Of a DNA stretch of 64,000 nucleotides, positions 8,369 through 16,822 are shown piece after piece (positions within the stretch are counted from its first letter, which is position 1; every line of letters starts with the position of its first letter). The stretch comes from Flemingiibacterium sp045636145 (lineage in GTDB: Bacteria; Bacillota; Clostridia; Oscillospirales; CAG-272). Below the pieces are notes generated by a model. That model made no database searches. It saw only the letters and a list, made by a program, of their open reading frames with translations, and was not told the DNA's origin. The stretch covers positions 12,463 through 76,462 of the forward strand of contig JAZTWV010000045.1 in assembly GCA_045636145.1 (NCBI GenBank). The letters are read 5' to 3'. The translations under genes and the position numbers were made by a program.

Positions 8369-9484
8369 ATGGCAAGTCTTTCCCTTAAACACATTTACAA
8401 GAAGTATCCCGGCGGCGTTACCGCTGTATCTGATTTCTGCCTTGAAATCAAGGACAAGGAATTTATCATCTTCGTTGGACCTTCCGGATGCGGTAAGTCC
8501 ACCACACTTCGTATGATCGCAGGTCTTGAAGAGATCACCGAGGGTGAGCTTTTCATCGGCGATAAGCTGGTTAACGACGTAGCACCGAAGGACAGAGATA
8601 TTGCGATGGTGTTCCAGAACTACGCTCTGTATCCTCATATGTCCGTGTTCGACAACATGGCATTCGGTCTTAAGCTCCGCAAGACTCCCAAGGAAGAGAT
8701 CAAGAGAAAGGTTGAGGAAGCAGCAAGAATTCTCGACATTACACACCTTCTTGACAGAAAGCCGAAGGCTCTCTCCGGCGGTCAGAAGCAGCGTGTTGCG
8801 CTCGGTCGTGCGATCGTCCGCGATCCTAAGGTATTCCTTCTTGACGAGCCGCTCTCTAACCTCGACGCTAAGCTTCGTGCTGCCATGAGAACAGAGCTTA
8901 CCAAGCTCCACAAGAGACTCGGTACAACCTTTATCTACGTTACTCACGACCAGGTCGAGGCTATGACCATGGCGAGCCGTATCGTTGTTATGAAGGACGG
9001 TCTTATCCAGCAGGTAGATACTCCTCAGAACCTTTACGATTATCCTTGCAACATCTTCGTTGCAGGCTTCATCGGAACACCTCAGATGAACTTCATCAAC
9101 GCAAAGCTTGTTAAGGCAGGCGACGGTGTTAACATCGAGTTCGCAGGCAATTCCATTAAGCTTCCTGCTGACAAGGCTAACAATGAGGCTCTTCGCGATT
9201 ACATCGGCAAGGAGGTTATCGCAGGTCTTCGTCCCGAATGTATCCATGACGAGCCTATGTACCTCTCCAGCATGGCTGACAGCGTTATCACCTGCAACGT
9301 TGACGTTACTGAGCTTATGGGTAACGAGATCTTCCTGTATCTCGCTGCTGACGAGGAGCAGAGCCTTACCGCTCGCGTATCTTCCAGATCCAGCGCAAGA
9401 GCAGGCGACTCCATCAAGGTTGCTCTTGATATCTCCAGACTCCACATCTTCGATAAGGACACTGAAAAGTACATTATCCACTAA
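8369..9484 (+). CDS. msmX: Multiple-sugar ABC transporter ATPase, MsmX/UgpC family
   Basis: The 371-residue nucleotide-binding subunit that drives carbohydrate ABC importers from the cytoplasmic face. Walker A is GPSGCGKSTT, the Q-loop FQNYALYP, the signature LSGGQKQR, Walker B VFLLDEPLSNLD, and the switch VTHDQ. The C-terminal 130 residues form the OB-type regulatory domain (GFIGTPQMNF, GLRPECIH). No permease or binding protein is adjacent, matching MsmX-type shared ATPases that serve several importers. The permease pairs at 30.7-39.8 kb lack an ATPase and are natural clients. Codon use is strongly biased, suggesting high expression. Confidence 0.95.
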   Translation: MASLSLKHIYKKYPGGVTAVSDFCLEIKDKEFIIFVGPSGCGKSTTLRMIAGLEEITEGELFIGDKLVNDVAPKDRDIAMVFQNYALYPHMSVFDNMAFGLKLRKTPKEEIKRKVEEAARILDITHLLDRKPKALSGGQKQRVALGRAIVRDPKVFLLDEPLSNLDAKLRAAMRTELTKLHKRLGTTFIYVTHDQVEAMTMASRIVVMKDGLIQQVDTPQNLYDYPCNIFVAGFIGTPQMNFINAKLVKAGDGVNIEFAGNSIKLPADKANNEALRDYIGKEVIAGLRPECIHDEPMYLSSMADSVITCNVDVTELMGNEIFLYLAADEEQSLTARVSSRSSARAGDSIKVALDISRLHIFDKDTEKYIIH

Positions 9485-9510
9485 TCAGTGCGGCATAACT
9501 AAAAAAGAAT

Positions 9511-9547
9511 CGCTGCCCATCCGCGAAAGCGGAGGGCAGCGTTTTTT
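9511..9547. terminator. Strong bidirectional terminator
   Basis: An 8-bp stem (9511-9518 with 9534-9541) is stacked on a 4-bp stem with a GAAA tetraloop and is followed by TTTTTT at 9542-9547. An A-run before the stem gives a T-run on the other strand, so it can also serve manA. Confidence 0.92.
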
Positions 9548-9581
9548 GCGTTTATTTGAAAACAAAACAGGGAATCCTATC

Positions 9582-10541
9582 TTATATTCCTGCGGCGATA
9601 ACAAGAGCACCGCTTGACTTAAGCGTAAACTCGCCCATGCCTGCCGGCATATAGTAGGTCTCGCCCTTCTTGAAGGGATATTCGGTGCCGTTAAACAGTA
9701 CCACCCCGTCGCCTTCGATAAAGGTGAGGGACAGGAAGCTGTCCTTGGTAGCGTTAAGAGAAAGCTCAGTAAATTCGTACTTGTTCACCTTGAATTTGTC
9801 ACATGCCGCAAGAAGTGTGGATGTGCGCTCATCTGCTGCCGCAAAACGCATTTTTTCAATGTCTTCGTGAGTGTAGTTTACAATGACGTCGCGTGCCTTT
9901 TCTACATGGGTTTCGCGCGGCTTGCCATCCTTGCCGAGTCTTCCGTAATCGTATACGCGGTAGGTAACGTTGGAATTCTGCTGAATTTCACATATGAGAT
10001 TGCCGGCACCAATTGCGTGCACAAGACCGGAGGGGATGAAATATACGTCGCCTGCTTTTACTTTTACTTTTTCAAAAAGTTCTTCTACGGTGTTGTCGGC
10101 AACTGCTTTTTCGAATGCCTCGGCGCTGTAGCTGGGTTTTGTACCGATTACAAGCTCTGCGCCCTCATCTGCTTCCACTATGTACCACATCTCGGTTTTG
10201 CCTAACTCATTTTCGTTTTTAAGTGAATATTCATCCGAGGGGTGAACCTGAATGGACAGGCGGTCGCGAGCATCTATGAATTTAATGAGCAGAGGGAATC
10301 TGTCGCCGTCGTAACCGTCACCGATAACGGCATATGTGGCTTTGTCAATGTATTCGCCAAGTGTCATGCCGGCATATTCACCGTTTTCGATTACGTTCAT
10401 GCCGTCGGGGCGTACAGTAAGTTCCCAGCTTTCGGCTATGTTTTCAAAATCCGCTTTTTTGCCATACATATTTTTTAATTTGTTTCCGCCCCATATGATC
10501 TCTTTAACGGCGGGAGCTAATTTGAGTGGATAAAGTTTCAT
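9582..10541 (-). CDS. manA: Mannose-6-phosphate isomerase, class I
   Basis: A 319-residue cytoplasmic zinc enzyme interconverting mannose 6-phosphate and fructose 6-phosphate. Zinc ligands are recognisable in QVHPSDEY (Gln and His), the Glu of GKTEMWY and the His of SGLVHAIG. The Arg-bearing segment TYRVYDYGR is also characteristic. The short form, about 320 residues, is typical of Firmicutes. It ends facing msmX across a shared terminator. With the sugar importers nearby it could direct imported mannose-type sugars into glycolysis. Confidence 0.94.
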   Translation of the reverse strand: MKLYPLKLAPAVKEIIWGGNKLKNMYGKKADFENIAESWELTVRPDGMNVIENGEYAGMTLGEYIDKATYAVIGDGYDGDRFPLLIKFIDARDRLSIQVHPSDEYSLKNENELGKTEMWYIVEADEGAELVIGTKPSYSAEAFEKAVADNTVEELFEKVKVKAGDVYFIPSGLVHAIGAGNLICEIQQNSNVTYRVYDYGRLGKDGKPRETHVEKARDVIVNYTHEDIEKMRFAAADERTSTLLAACDKFKVNKYEFTELSLNATKDSFLSLTFIEGDGVVLFNGTEYPFKKGETYYMPAGMGEFTLKSSGALVIAAGI

Positions 10542-10687
10542 TGTGATACCTCCGAATTAAGTTTATGAATAATATTTTTTGATCTGCTAATACTTATTTA
10601 TGTAAATTTTAATGCAAAGTTTTCGCGTGCGATGATTTCGCATTGAAATTTCAAATTGATCTCTCATGAGAAAAGGAGTATTTCAAG

Positions 10688-10885
10688 ATGAACAACCAGA
10701 ACAATCAGAACCGTAACCAGAACAACAACCAGAATAGCCAGAATCAGAACAACAATCAGAACCAGAACAATCAGAACCGTAACCAGAACAACAACCAGAG
10801 CAACAACCAGAATAACAATCAGAATCGCAGCAATCAGAACAGAAACGAAAGCGAAAACAGCAACAATAGCAGATACGAGCGCTAA
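10688..10885 (+). CDS. Asn/Gln-rich low-complexity small protein
   Basis: A 65-residue protein made almost only of Asn and Gln (units like NQNNNQN), with scattered Arg and Ser and an EN/SR-rich end (SENSNNSRYER). AAAAGGAG lies 9 bases before the ATG and a very strong terminator follows, so this appears to be a real gene. I do not recognise a named family. Gamma-type small acid-soluble spore proteins are also Gln/Asn-rich, but their repeat signature is not visible here. The DNA itself is a decayed tandem repeat of AAC/CAG codons. It could be a spore, stress or phase-separating protein; none of these is shown. Confidence 0.7.
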   Translation: MNNQNNQNRNQNNNQNSQNQNNNQNQNNQNRNQNNNQSNNQNNNQNRSNQNRNESENSNNSRYER

Positions 10886-10927
10886 CGCTATATCTCGGCT
10901 GCGGTCTCACACGAGACAGTGTCCTTT

Positions 10928-10963
10928 CGTCGTACTCCGCTATTAGCGGAGTGCGGCGTTTTT
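10928..10963 (+). terminator. Very strong terminator after the Asn/Gln-rich gene
   Basis: A 14-bp stem (10928-10941 with 10945-10958, two G-T wobbles, loop ATT) is followed by TTTTT. It overlaps the stop codon of convergent ispD by two bases. Confidence 0.92.
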
Positions 10964-11720
10964 ATTTTCTGCTGTTCATTATGATTTCGGCAACAGCAAG
11001 ATCAATAGGCGTTGTGATCTTTATGTTCTCTGTTCCGCAGTCCACAAGCTTTACTTCAAAGCCAATGTGCTCGGCAAGGGAATTGTCATCCGTGCAGACA
11101 AAGCCTTCTTCTTTGGCGATATATGCGGCGGCGCGGTATAACTCGGTTTTGAACACCTGCGGAGTCTGTGCCATCCATAGGTTGTCACGCTCTATGGTTT
11201 CCGCTATAAATCTGTTCCTGTCGGCACGCTTTACAGTGTCTGATGCCTTTACAGCGGCTGTTGCCGCACCTCGGCGGAACGCTTCATCGAGTACGGCGGT
11301 TATAGCTTCGGGGGTGATAAGACAGCGCGCACCGTCGTGTATTGCCACGAAATCGGATTTGTCGGAAATAGCTTCAAAACCGCGAAGTACAGATTCCTGT
11401 CTTGTGTTGCCGCCGATTACCACGGCTGAAATCTTTGTAAAACCGTATTTTGCCTTATACTGTTCGTAGATATGGGCTTCGTCACTTCGGGTTACAATGA
11501 TGATCTCGTTTATTTTTTCGCATTCCTCGAAGGCTTTGATGGTGTGAACGATTACGGGCATACCGCACAGCTCCATAAGCTGTTTTGTCTTTCCGGTGCC
11601 GTTTTGCATTCTCGAACCACAGCCTGCGGCGGCGATAATCGCCGATGTGAAATGAGGCTTGTTTGCCGTTTTCGACAATGTGCGAAGCAGTGTAGCGATT
11701 TCTTTTGCGGATATCTGCAT
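10962..11720 (-). CDS. ispD: 2-C-methyl-D-erythritol 4-phosphate cytidylyltransferase IspD
   Basis: Catalyses the CTP-dependent step of the non-mevalonate isoprenoid pathway. The nucleotide-binding motif AAGCGSRM, with nearby Lys residues (GTGKTKQL), the HDGARCLI motif and AQTPQVF near the C-terminus identify the family. At 252 residues it has an N-terminal extension of about 25 residues before the first strand (FTSAIIAAAG). Its 3' end overlaps the terminator of the facing gene. Downstream isoprenoid use would include the undecaprenyl carrier recycled by uppP elsewhere in the window. Confidence 0.93.
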   Translation of the reverse strand: MQISAKEIATLLRTLSKTANKPHFTSAIIAAAGCGSRMQNGTGKTKQLMELCGMPVIVHTIKAFEECEKINEIIIVTRSDEAHIYEQYKAKYGFTKISAVVIGGNTRQESVLRGFEAISDKSDFVAIHDGARCLITPEAITAVLDEAFRRGAATAAVKASDTVKRADRNRFIAETIERDNLWMAQTPQVFKTELYRAAAYIAKEEGFVCTDDNSLAEHIGFEVKLVDCGTENIKITTPIDLAVAEIIMNSRK

Positions 11721-11825
11721 TTGTGCCTTTTTCTCCTGTACCGTGATATTTATACTTACATTATACCATAAATTTCTGAAAATGCGTGAACAAAATTAAA
11801 ATTTACAGAATAAATATGAATTTTG

Positions 11826-11861
11826 GCATAAAAATACGGCACCGCAGTATATGCGATGCCG
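11826..11861 (-). terminator. Terminator of the GntR/ABC operon
   Basis: On the minus strand a 9-bp stem (11853-11861 with 11837-11845, one wobble) is followed by a TATTTTTAT run, directly downstream of the permease stop. Confidence 0.8.
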
Positions 11862-11871
11862 CAGGGGAGTG

Positions 11872-14004
11872 TTAGTCAAGTTTTTCGGTCACAAAATCCG
11901 GAAGTTTGCCAAGCAGAAATGCTAGTCTCACAGGTTCGCTGTATATGCTTGTTTCTTTGGGGTCTGCCGGTCGTGTAGTGGCATATTCGTTGCCGTATTC
12001 GTCGTAATACACTTCAACTCCATAGTCATTTGAGATGTTGAGGGTGTATTCTGCGTAGTAATCTGTCTCCACAAAGGTATATACGGAGTGATCGCTTCCG
12101 GTTGGACTTACGGCGGATGCCAACAGCTCCTCAATTAAAGCCTTGTCTGATACAACCAACTTTTCGGTGCGATCCCTACCGACCTTGTAAACCGCTATCT
12201 CGTCGATTATACCGGCAAGCTTTTCACGCGTTTCCTCAGGCGTATGATGAAGCATACCGAGGTCTATATAGTGGGATATTAGGGTACTCATGGAATCAAA
12301 CATATGGAGTCTCAGCGTGGAATGGTCATATCCGTCAAAGCTGTTTAAAATGATATTTCCGAAGGAAGGCTGTTGGAAGAAATCAAATCCGCAGGCCTTG
12401 TTTTCTTCGGGGAGCAGATGAAGCCCCATGTTTTGGGCGGAAACCGCCGAAATATCAAAAGTCGGATAATTCCAATGAGTTTGACCGGATTTCAGCATGG
12501 TTACAGTTCTGTTATCGTTGAATATGCGGTTCTGAAGGTTGAGATATACATATCCCTCACCCTTATGTATGGTATCGAAAGCATTTGCATATTGGATTTT
12601 GAACTCATCGCTGTCAAGCACAGTACGGAATTCCTCTATCAGGTCGGATTTGTTGTATATCCGTACTGTTTTCGCATTGGGTATGCCAAATTTGGGATAG
12701 AATACGATCTCCATGTACAAATAATCGTACCAATATGTAGGATTGTCGTATTTGTAGTCACGTTCACGCTCGCTTTCGGTGTAGATTCGTCCAAGTGCCG
12801 CGATGACCTCTGGATCTTTGAATTCTATGCCGCACTCAGCATCACCAAAGTTGACCGATACACGGGAGGTGTTTCCCGGTGAGGGTATTCTAGTGTTTAT
12901 CTCAAATGCATTGGTTACAAGCACGGTGAATGATACCGCCGCGCATACAGCGAATACACATAATCCCTTCCATCCCTTGAACATGGAGCGTGCGGTTTTA
13001 TGGAGAATGGTGTTTGTAAGCATAAACACCAGCACCATGCCGCAGATCATGCCGAACACTGTCCAGAAGAAGCTGTCCATGATGTAGTAGAATAGTAAAC
13101 CGCCGAGAATCGTTCCAAGGAATACGAGTATGTATTTAATGACCTCGCCGAGAACGGGGAATACTACAGGTGTACCGGCGCGCTCACTTTTTCTCTGCAT
13201 ATAGATGAAATATGCGCCTGTAAGGATGATAGCCGAGAAGAGAAGCATTATTACCGCTTCCCACACAAACAGCGGCTCGGTATTGAAGATGAATCTGAAT
13301 ACGGGAGAAAGCTTTTCAAACAGTCTCATATTTGCGTAATAGCTAAACCACATGTTTTCATTGAATATATTTAAGAATCCGAGAACAGTGATGTATACGG
13401 CAGGAACTATGAAAACGGCGACAAGGGTCAGTGTGAGGTGAACTGCGCCAAGACCGCTGACCATTCCCACGAGCGTGGACAATGCATAGAAAAATACCGT
13501 GTATACAAGGCTTTCTGCGGTCATAACAAGTACGCCTGCAAGCAGAGCGTCGGTAATTAGCCCGTTTGAGGCTATAACGGTCAGCGTGAAAAGAATGTTG
13601 AATATGTACGGTATCAAAAGAGAAATGGCACTGACGCCAAGCTGTGTCAAAAAGAGCTGTCCGCGCTTTATGGGCAGGCTGTGGTAGAAATCTATGGAAA
13701 CCTTGTTTTTAAGGTATTTGAATCTGGATATGGAAAGTACCACACCGAATACGGACATTATGGCAATTACCGCATAACGGATGCCGCTTACCCAATCTTC
13801 GGAAAGATCTCTTTTTAATCTTGCGATTTCCTCTACGCTGATAGGTGCTCTATCGCTTATCATCATAAGTATCGGAACAGGCAGAACGAAAAACAAAATT
13901 ATGGTAAACAGCAGTATGGTTGTCCAGAACTGCTTTGTGCTGAACGAAAACAGCGGCATAAAACCGGCAGACTTTTTATCAGTAATTGAGCTTTGAGAAG
14001 TCAT
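11872..14004 (-). CDS. ABC exporter permease, large ABC-2-like
   Basis: A 710-residue membrane protein. Eight or more hydrophobic segments lie in the first 380 residues (for example LLFTIILFFVLPVPILM, then YAVIAIMSVFGVVL), followed by a soluble extracytoplasmic region of about 300 residues with Tyr- and acidic-rich stretches. This matches the large permeases paired with YtrB-like ATPases. The start is the ATG at 14004, with GGAGG nine bases upstream inside the preceding gene, giving a 26-base overlap with the ATPase. The substrate is unknown; related operons respond to cell-wall-active peptides, which is an analogy only. Confidence 0.82.
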   Translation of the reverse strand: MTSQSSITDKKSAGFMPLFSFSTKQFWTTILLFTIILFFVLPVPILMMISDRAPISVEEIARLKRDLSEDWVSGIRYAVIAIMSVFGVVLSISRFKYLKNKVSIDFYHSLPIKRGQLFLTQLGVSAISLLIPYIFNILFTLTVIASNGLITDALLAGVLVMTAESLVYTVFFYALSTLVGMVSGLGAVHLTLTLVAVFIVPAVYITVLGFLNIFNENMWFSYYANMRLFEKLSPVFRFIFNTEPLFVWEAVIMLLFSAIILTGAYFIYMQRKSERAGTPVVFPVLGEVIKYILVFLGTILGGLLFYYIMDSFFWTVFGMICGMVLVFMLTNTILHKTARSMFKGWKGLCVFAVCAAVSFTVLVTNAFEINTRIPSPGNTSRVSVNFGDAECGIEFKDPEVIAALGRIYTESERERDYKYDNPTYWYDYLYMEIVFYPKFGIPNAKTVRIYNKSDLIEEFRTVLDSDEFKIQYANAFDTIHKGEGYVYLNLQNRIFNDNRTVTMLKSGQTHWNYPTFDISAVSAQNMGLHLLPEENKACGFDFFQQPSFGNIILNSFDGYDHSTLRLHMFDSMSTLISHYIDLGMLHHTPEETREKLAGIIDEIAVYKVGRDRTEKLVVSDKALIEELLASAVSPTGSDHSVYTFVETDYYAEYTLNISNDYGVEVYYDEYGNEYATTRPADPKETSIYSEPVRLAFLLGKLPDFVTEKLD

Positions 14005-14875
14005 AGCCTTTATCCTCCATTTCAGAGATGAATATTTCCTCAAGGGTGAGGGGCACGGTTTCGTAGAATGTGGGGCTCTTTTCGATCATAAAAGCGTTTA
14101 TCTCGTCGATAGTACCCCGAGCTATAAAGGATACAAGACTGCCGCGGCGGCTGTAGCCGAGAATGCTCATGGGTGTAAGCTGTGCCGCGTCGAACTCGCC
14201 CTCAAATATTGCCTGTACCTTGTGAAGTCCCGATTTCATGTCGTCCAGCTCGCGAACAAATAACAGCTCGCCCTTATGAAGCAGACCCACAGTGTCGCAG
14301 ATGTCCTCCATCTCGCGAAGGCTGTGAGAAGCTATGACGGTGGTCATACCGTCTGCCGCTTCCTCAGCGAGTATGCGTTTAACAAGCTGACGCACCACGG
14401 GGTCGAGACCGTCAAAGGTTTCGTCGCAGAGAAGATATTTTGGTCTTGCCGATATGCCGAGCATGACGGAAGCCTGCTTTTTCATGCCTTTTGAGAAGGT
14501 GTTTATCTTACGGTCGCAGTCAAGGGTAAATATACCCTGAAGCTTTTTAAAGGTTTCGTCGGAAAATCCGCTGTACACGCTTTTATAAAGTGTGCGCATA
14601 TCATTTATCGTGCAGTGTGGCATAAAATATTGCTCGTCCGACAGATAAACGATATTTTGTTTAACAAGGGGATTTTCCCAAACGGGAAGCGAGTTGTATG
14701 CAACGTCCCCGCAGTCCGGCTTTATAATGCCGCAGAGAATACGGAGCATTGTAGATTTACCGGAGCCGTTTGAGCCGATAAGTCCGAATATGGAGCCGTC
14801 CTTCAAAACGGCATTTACGTTTTCAAGTGAGCGTATTTTTCCGTAGCTCATGCTGACGTTTTTTATTTCAATCAA
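13979..14875 (-). CDS. ABC transporter ATP-binding protein, YtrB-like
   Basis: A 298-residue ATPase with Walker A GSNGSGKST, signature FSKGMKKQ (a variant of LSGGQ common in exporter ATPases), Walker B YLLCDETFDGLDP and switch IASHSLREMED. A C-terminal extension of about 85 residues is typical of the family. It overlaps the GntR gene by ATGA and the permease by 26 bases, so the three genes form one tightly coupled operon under the promoter at 15303-15331. Confidence 0.92.
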   Translation of the reverse strand: MIEIKNVSMSYGKIRSLENVNAVLKDGSIFGLIGSNGSGKSTMLRILCGIIKPDCGDVAYNSLPVWENPLVKQNIVYLSDEQYFMPHCTINDMRTLYKSVYSGFSDETFKKLQGIFTLDCDRKINTFSKGMKKQASVMLGISARPKYLLCDETFDGLDPVVRQLVKRILAEEAADGMTTVIASHSLREMEDICDTVGLLHKGELLFVRELDDMKSGLHKVQAIFEGEFDAAQLTPMSILGYSRRGSLVSFIARGTIDEINAFMIEKSPTFYETVPLTLEEIFISEMEDKGYDFSKLNY

Positions 14876-15249
14876 TTTTCATCCCTCCAAATACTGTCTA
14901 TCATTGCGAGGACTGCATCTTTTTGTGCCCCTGCATCGTGCGCTGCCAAAAGTGCTGTGCTAAGCTCGGCAAGGGAATGTTCAAGCTGCATTTTTGAAAG
15001 CTCGCCGATATTGTCTGCCACGAAACTGCCGCGCCCCTTTAGTGTGTATATTATTCCGCACCGCTCAAGCTCGGTATAAGATTTTTGAATGGTGTTGGGG
15101 TTTATGGCAAGCTCGGATGCAAGTGTGCGTACACCGGGAAGCTGATCTCCGGGTTTCAGGACACCGTGAAGCACGAGGCTTTTGATATTGTCGATAAGCT
15201 GTTCGTATATTGGCTTTCTGTCGCGGGTGTCAACACTTATTTCGCTCAT
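14872..15249 (-). CDS. GntR-family regulator, YtrA subfamily
   Basis: A 125-residue transcription factor with an N-terminal winged helix (PIYEQLIDNIKSLVLHGVL, then LASELAINPNTIQKSYTELER) and only a short C-terminal helical dimerisation tail. That is the YtrA layout, rather than the larger FadR or HutC forms. It is the first gene of the operon, and a perfect 10-bp inverted repeat overlaps its transcription start, so it very probably represses itself and the ABC exporter until an inducer, most likely a wall-active compound or transporter substrate, appears. Confidence 0.9.
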   Translation of the reverse strand: MSEISVDTRDRKPIYEQLIDNIKSLVLHGVLKPGDQLPGVRTLASELAINPNTIQKSYTELERCGIIYTLKGRGSFVADNIGELSKMQLEHSLAELSTALLAAHDAGAQKDAVLAMIDSIWRDEN

Positions 15250-15273
15250 GCGCTCCCTCCTTTAATGTGTTCT

Positions 15274-15300
15274 AACTGTACTATATGTGCTAGTACAGTT
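15274..15300 (-). promoter_or_regulatory. Putative operator of the YtrA-like regulator
   Basis: A perfect inverted repeat, AACTGTACTA - 7 bases - TAGTACAGTT, lies directly downstream of the -10, spanning about -4 to +23 of the operon transcript. This is the expected position for GntR autorepression. Confidence 0.8.
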
Positions 15301-15302
15301 GT

Positions 15303-15331
15303 ATTATAGCATAGCTTGCGGAAAATGTCAA
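15303..15331 (-). promoter_or_regulatory. Consensus promoter of the GntR/ABC operon
   Basis: On the minus strand: TTGACA at 15326-15331, 17-base spacer, TATAAT at 15303-15308, with TGC just before the -10. It is a perfect consensus, so tight repression would be needed. Confidence 0.92.
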
Positions 15332-15378
15332 GGGAAAAAGAAAAAAATTCAAAATTTATGCGATTTTACATTTTACTA

Positions 15379-15407
15379 TTGAAAATCAGATGAATTTATA
15401 TTACAAT
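15379..15407 (+). promoter_or_regulatory. Probable trkA promoter
   Basis: TTGAAA at 15379-15384, 17-base spacer, TACAAT at 15402-15407. A further TATAAT at 15413-15418 lacks a good -35. Either would place the start just before the trkA Shine-Dalgarno. Confidence 0.65.
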
Positions 15408-15440
15408 AATGGTATAATTAAAACTCAAAGGGGTCATGGT

Positions 15441-16811
15441 ATGCGAATAATAATTGTAGGCTGCGGCAAAGTTGGCGATTTGCTTACCTCATATATTTCG
15501 GCAGAGGGTCACGATGTCATCGTTGTTGATACAGACCAGGCAATCATCGAAAACGTAGTTAATCAATATGACGTGCTTGGAGTTGTGGGCAACGGTGCCA
15601 GCAATTCGGTGCAGATGGAGGCAGGAGCGGATAAAGCCAATCTGCTTATAGCCGTTACTGCTTCGGATGAGCTTAATATAATGTGCTGTATGGTGGCAAG
15701 GAAGCTTGGGACTCGTCATACTATAGCGCGTGTGCGAAATCCCGAATATTCGGAGCAGATAGTTTTCATGCGAAGTGAATTCGGACTTTCCATGGCGGTA
15801 AATCCCGAATACAGTGCGGCACAGGAAATACAGCGGATAATCCGATTCCCGGCGGCTCTTAAGGTGGATACATTCTGCAAGGGCAGGGTAGACCTCGTTG
15901 AGGTGAAGATCGGCAATGAGCACCCTCTTTGCGGAAGAAAGCTTAGTGAGCTTGTTTCTGTATGCGGTGTGAATGTGCTTGTATGTGCTGTAAAGCGCGG
16001 CGACGAAGTAATAATCCCGAGGGGTGATTTTACCCCCGAAGCAGGAGATGTTATTCATATTACCGCTTCTCATGCCGATCTTGTCAGCTTTTTCAAGAAG
16101 CTTGGTATTTCAGACAAGCGTATACGCAGTGTCATGATACTCGGCGGCGGAAAAATTGCATACTTCCTTGCAAGACGTCTGGAAAGCTTAGGTATTGACG
16201 TAAAGCTTGTGGAGCGTGACCGTGAAAGAGCCGAGCAGTTAGCAGAGCTTTTACCGCGTTCCATGATAATACATGGGGACGCCGCTGACAGTGATCTTCT
16301 CGATGAAGAGGGAATTGCCGATATAGATGCGGTGGTTACACTGACGGGTGTAGACGAAGAAAATATCATGATTTCGCTGTATGCCGCAAAGTGCGGTGTG
16401 GATAAGGTTATCACGAAAATAAACCGTCCCGGTATCATGAAGCTTCTTTCGTCCATAGGACTTGAGTGTGTGGTTTCCCCCAAGGCCATTACCGCAAACA
16501 GTATACTCAGATATATACGCGGACTTGAACACTCTGACAGCAGCAGTATTGAGACGCTATACAAAATAGTTGACGGAGAGGTTGAAGCCATAGAATTTGT
16601 TGCGGCTGAGGGATTTGATGATCTCGGCAAGCCTATAAAGACAATGAAGATAAAACGAGATATCATCATTGCCTGCATAATACGTGGGTCCAAAATTATA
16701 TACCCACACGGTGACGATACCATTGAAAAGGGTGATACGGTGATAGTTGTTGCCAAGAGTGAGCAGGCTGTACACGACCTTGACGATATTCTTGAAAATC
16801 CTGTAAAATAA
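15441..16811 (+). CDS. trkA: Potassium uptake regulatory subunit TrkA
   Basis: A 456-residue cytoplasmic ring-forming protein that gates the TrkH channel in response to nucleotides. It has two Rossmann RCK_N domains (MRIIIVGCGKVGDLL at residue 1; VMILGGGKIAYFLARR near 230), each followed by an RCK_C domain. The start is the ATG at 15441, with AAAGGGGTC upstream; the frame could extend to 15390, but that would run through the promoter. trkH follows after 11 bases. Confidence 0.95.
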   Translation: MRIIIVGCGKVGDLLTSYISAEGHDVIVVDTDQAIIENVVNQYDVLGVVGNGASNSVQMEAGADKANLLIAVTASDELNIMCCMVARKLGTRHTIARVRNPEYSEQIVFMRSEFGLSMAVNPEYSAAQEIQRIIRFPAALKVDTFCKGRVDLVEVKIGNEHPLCGRKLSELVSVCGVNVLVCAVKRGDEVIIPRGDFTPEAGDVIHITASHADLVSFFKKLGISDKRIRSVMILGGGKIAYFLARRLESLGIDVKLVERDRERAEQLAELLPRSMIIHGDAADSDLLDEEGIADIDAVVTLTGVDEENIMISLYAAKCGVDKVITKINRPGIMKLLSSIGLECVVSPKAITANSILRYIRGLEHSDSSSIETLYKIVDGEVEAIEFVAAEGFDDLGKPIKTMKIKRDIIIACIIRGSKIIYPHGDDTIEKGDTVIVVAKSEQAVHDLDDILENPVK

Positions 16812-16822
16812 AGGGAAATTTT

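Noticed and set aside
8381..9481. Long open frame on the minus strand opposite msmX
   Set aside because: It is the complement of a strongly conserved ATPase gene with biased codons, and the antisense protein has no recognisable features.
11670..11690. A TTCGACA 0A-box match near the start of ispD
   Set aside because: It lies within coding sequence and several such 7-mers are expected by chance.
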